Origin: Halocafeteria seosinensis
Lineage: Eukaryota; Sar; Bigyra; Bicosoecida
Assembly (NCBI GenBank): GCA_001687465.1
Contig: LVLI01000885.1
Coordinates: forward strand, 1-10,224
Direction: 5' to 3'
Length of the DNA: 10,224 nt
Position 1 is the first letter of the stretch, and every line of letters begins with the position of its first letter. The translations under genes and the position numbers were made by a program. Below, in pieces: positions 8,391 to 10,224 of this stretch. The notes beneath the pieces were generated by a model. It searched no databases. It saw nothing but the letters and a program-made list of their open reading frames with translations, and had not been told where the DNA came from.

Positions 8391-9136
8391 GGTTTGGGTG
8401 TCTGTCTAGCTGGACAGGTATTGAGCTTACGCAATTTATCTATGGTAACATGCACTGTTTTAGCTGTAGTTGGTTCTCTGATTTGCTTGATAGTCCATCA
8501 ACTGATTGTTCTAAACTGACTGCCAGTGGCAGTGCTGTCAGCACTGTGCTGATTGAGCTTGTGAAGTTGGCATTGGAGGGAATAATTCGCAGTTTGCGGA
8601 CGGTATACGCATAGTAGGAGTACCGAATACGAAGACAGAAGTCTCATAACATAGGATGTATGCTTCGGTGTGTATTTCTTGTGGGCCAGTCGGTATGAAG
8701 CAACTCCGAACAGTACGGCCTTCCACAGCGGTTCCAGTGGGCATTGGAGTGAAACTCACTGGTACAAGTACCGTACTACAACCCAAGACCCACAACGTGT
8801 ATAGAGTAGCAGCCATGCGTATTAAATCATGATAACTCCGGAACCGTGTTTGGGTGGCTGTGTACCGTACAAGTGCTCCGGAATATGTCTGAACCGATCC
8901 GGTGTTTTTCAACTTCAATCCCCAACATATACTGTATAAGACCCTTTTAATAAAGTTAGTCCATGTGATCGTATAGATAAAGCAATGGCGATTATTTTGA
9001 CGCGTTTAGATTCTCAAAATACAGCTTAAATATTATGCTATGCCGGCTTAAACACGAGAGCCTTCGTGGTTTTCAACTTCAACTTGGTCTACAGAAAAAG
9101 ACGGCAACTTTACTACACCCAATCGAGGATTTAGAG
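8391..9136. other. Intergenic stretch without a supported gene
   Basis: This 746 bp stretch has no coding region I can support. A 126-codon minus-strand frame (8918-8538) contains an internal Met at residue 35 followed by a hydrophobic, signal-like stretch (MAATLYTLWVLGCSTVLVPV). It shows no recognisable family and ends in low-complexity sequence. Small structures are present: a 5-bp hairpin near 8402-8417, a 17-bp palindrome at 8530-8546, and a 13-nt direct repeat (TTTTCAACTTCAA) at 8906-8918 and 9070-9082. The area 8760-8880 is rich in related GTACCGTAC/GTACAAG words. Promoters of flanking genes or decayed sequence are the simplest explanations. Confidence 0.5.
8530..8546. repeat. 17-bp palindrome CAGTGCTG-T-CAGCACTG
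   Basis: The arms are perfect 8-bp inverted repeats around a single central T. They are flanked by a second small palindrome, GCCAGTGGC (8522-8530), that shares one base. The one-base centre rules out a tight RNA hairpin with full pairing, so a dimeric DNA-binding site or a chance occurrence is more likely. Confidence 0.45.
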
Positions 9137-9156
9137 TTATAATTTCACCTCTAAAT
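9129..9156. repeat. 8-bp inverted repeat ATTTAGAG / CTCTAAAT
   Basis: The perfect arms at 9129-9136 and 9149-9156 are separated by 12 nt. On the minus strand the loop contains the TAA stop (9139-9137) of the candidate last exon. As RNA it would form a stem around the stop codon. AT-rich arms make chance occurrence quite possible. Confidence 0.35.
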
Positions 9157-9783
9157 GCCAATAATCAAGAAGATCATCGTTTTCCAAATAATATGGGTAT
9201 GGTTTATATTGTGACAGACAACTGCTTTTCACTCTGATGTCTCCGGAACTAGTACGACTGATTCCTGCCTCGTTTACTATCGTCCGGTCAATTATTGCGG
9301 CATACAGCTCGTTTAGGAAGTCCTGCTGCCATTTTCAATTTGTTCACGGAATAAATATTCTTTTTCGATCTTGGGATGCCCCCATTTGCCTCCGTAATAA
9401 CCTCCTTTCAACCGCTGGAACACGCCGCTTGCTGACTCTCCTACCAGGAAGAGTGACGCCGCAAATTGTTTCACGTAGCACCAGAAAAGCTTTCTCGCAT
9501 TGCAAACAGCACTTTAATGTGGTTAACAGAAGACAACAAGTCAGTCGTATGGCTCATGCTACTGGCCACTGTCCCTCAGCTGCCGGTTATATTCTTTCAG
9601 GAAGTTGACTAACCTGCCTGGGACCATTGCGCAAGCGTATGGTTTCTTGAGTTCATTGGACCATACTTTAGCCTTGCTGACAGAAGATCTAATACGGCTA
9701 TTCATTGCAGAGTCATGAAATTGCCCCATAAGGTGTAAGATATAACACTTTCCTCGTAGTTCCCGTGGAAGTTCCGCTTGCAC
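9137..9783 (-). other. Possible downstream exons, or decayed remainder, of the HTH gene
   Basis: Three minus-strand blocks look protein-like but lie in different frames. The first runs from 9783 to 9559 and contains KAKVWSNELKK and FLKEYNRQLRD. The second is at 9511-9445 and joins the first in frame through a candidate 51-nt GTAG...AAAG intron (9562-9512). The third is at 9322-9137, is preceded by GGCAGCAG, reads from DFLNELYAAIIDRT to WHLEVKL and stops with TAA. Joining blocks two and three in frame needs a 122-nt intron (9444-9323), longer than any other here. I found no in-frame splice linking the first block to the HTH exon. This could be a real gene with exons I cannot resolve, or a degenerating one. 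No family is recognised. Confidence 0.25.
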
Positions 9784-10103
9784 TCACAATTCAAATGTCT
9801 GTCGCTCTCGATTTCATATCCCGCGATGAAGTATCCATACTCAGCCTTCATGTGATTCTGTATTTCAATTATAGTTACTTGATCTTTAGAAGTGTTCTGT
9901 TGCTTTACATATTGAGCTACGAGCTCTTGGCAAAGGCGAAACTGTTTCGGTGGTGGTCCAGTGCGGGGGCCTCGACGAACTTCTGCTTTGGCGAAATATT
10001 CATGCAGAATCCGGCTTACACTGCTGCGAGACACTCCATTAAATGCAGCCACCAACTCAATTAATTGCTTTTTCCAAGTAGGCATTAGCTTTGCGACACT
10101 CAT
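9702..10103 (-). CDS. Helix-turn-helix protein, first exon or partial gene
   Basis: An open frame of 133 codons starts at an ATG preceded in frame by a stop 18 nt upstream. Residues 10-37 (WKKQLIELVAAF...VSRSSVSRILHEYF) have the turn and recognition-helix pattern of a homeodomain-like helix-turn-helix. A basic, Pro-rich linker follows (RRGPRTGPPPK), then a second helical segment, TIIEIQNHMKAEYG. This double-HTH layout recalls the DNA-binding half of Tc1/mariner or IS630-type transposases, or proteins derived from them. No DDE catalytic motif is visible downstream. A good donor (GTGAGT, first base 9787) suggests the true exon is 10103-9788 and that the last 28 codons of the frame are intronic. 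Function is unknown. The DNA-binding call is inference from pattern alone. Confidence 0.42.
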   Translation of the reverse strand: MSVAKLMPTWKKQLIELVAAFNGVSRSSVSRILHEYFAKAEVRRGPRTGPPPKQFRLCQELVAQYVKQQNTSKDQVTIIEIQNHMKAEYGYFIAGYEIESDRHLNCECKRNFHGNYEESVISYTLWGNFMTLQ

Positions 10104-10224
10104 TGTCCAAATTGTTAGCTATGAGCCAATGTCTAACTCGTGGTAGACTCTTGTGAAGTTGAGACCTCACTGCTTCTGTTTGAGCCACCGTCTATTTCGT
10201 TGATGCAAGTGCTGCAAATAGCAT
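10104..10224 (-). other. Upstream edge of the HTH gene
   Basis: This 121 bp of leader or promoter sequence lies before the HTH reading frame and is cut by the window edge. No TATA box is clear. An additional upstream exon outside the window cannot be excluded. Confidence 0.3.

Noticed and set aside
8391-8620. A structured non-coding RNA after the tRNA (snoRNA or similar)
   Set aside because: Several small inverted repeats and CTGA words are present, but I could not build a C/D or H/ACA layout or a consistent fold, and the T8 terminator separates it from the tRNA unit.
8538-8918. Minus-strand 126-codon frame with a signal-like stretch
   Set aside because: The hydrophobic stretch after the internal Met could be a signal peptide, but the rest has no family pattern, no clear start context and no splice-supported extension. 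Kept only as a note in the intergenic entry.
9237-9608. Plus-strand open frame of 123 codons
   Set aside because: It is antisense to the protein-like minus-strand blocks. Its composition is rich in Ser, Arg and Leu without domain character, and no family is recognised. A chance frame is the better explanation.
1-10224. CRISPR array, bacterial operon, phage or intact transposon
   Set aside because: There are no regularly spaced repeats, no terminal inverted repeats with target duplication, no ribosome-binding-site-led gene strings, and spliceosomal introns throughout.

Overview
This window is eukaryotic nuclear DNA. It carries three protein genes that are each broken by short spliceosomal introns, plus one RNA polymerase III tRNA gene. 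By choosing GT-AG splice sites that keep the reading frame and restore family motifs, I could assemble all three genes from start to stop with no frameshift. The models are TFIIF alpha (5 exons, 462 aa), an ACAD10/ACAD11-type acyl-CoA dehydrogenase with an N-terminal kinase-like domain (9 exons, 874 aa) and a MAP65/Ase1/PRC1 protein (8 exons, 635 aa). The 19 coding introns are all 58-80 nt, with donors mostly GTAAG, GTGAG or GTATG, and a few with a CTAAC/CTAAT-like branch site. This points to a compact, intron-rich genome of a fungus or unicellular eukaryote. Fungus-like features of the MAP65 core (DPNRLL...RYLDE) suggest an early-diverging fungus, but a red alga or another protist with small introns is not excluded. 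I do not name a species.

Layout. Positions 1-292 are the TFIIF alpha promoter, with a TATA box at 233-240. TFIIF alpha occupies 293-1949 (+). It converges tail to tail, with only 66 bp between stop codons, on the ACAD10/11-like gene at 2016-5188 (-). After a 272 bp gap comes MAP65 at 5461-7821 (-), head to tail with the ACAD gene. Upstream of MAP65 (7822-8307) there are E2F-like and MYB-core-like elements. tRNA-Arg(ACG) lies at 8308-8381 (+) with a T8 terminator. The stretch 8391-9136 holds no gene I can support. The right end (9137-10103, minus) has an incompletely resolved coding region whose first exon encodes a helix-turn-helix segment, perhaps derived from a Tc1/mariner-like transposase.

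The three main genes are housekeeping functions with no evident shared pathway: Pol II initiation and elongation, fatty-acid or hydroxy-acid degradation, and the mitotic spindle midzone. I see no CRISPR array, no operon, no intact mobile element and no sign of a novel multi-gene system. The points most worth a second look are the candidate cell-cycle promoter and KEN box of MAP65, possible 5' splicing choices that would toggle the transit peptide of the ACAD protein, and the unresolved HTH gene.
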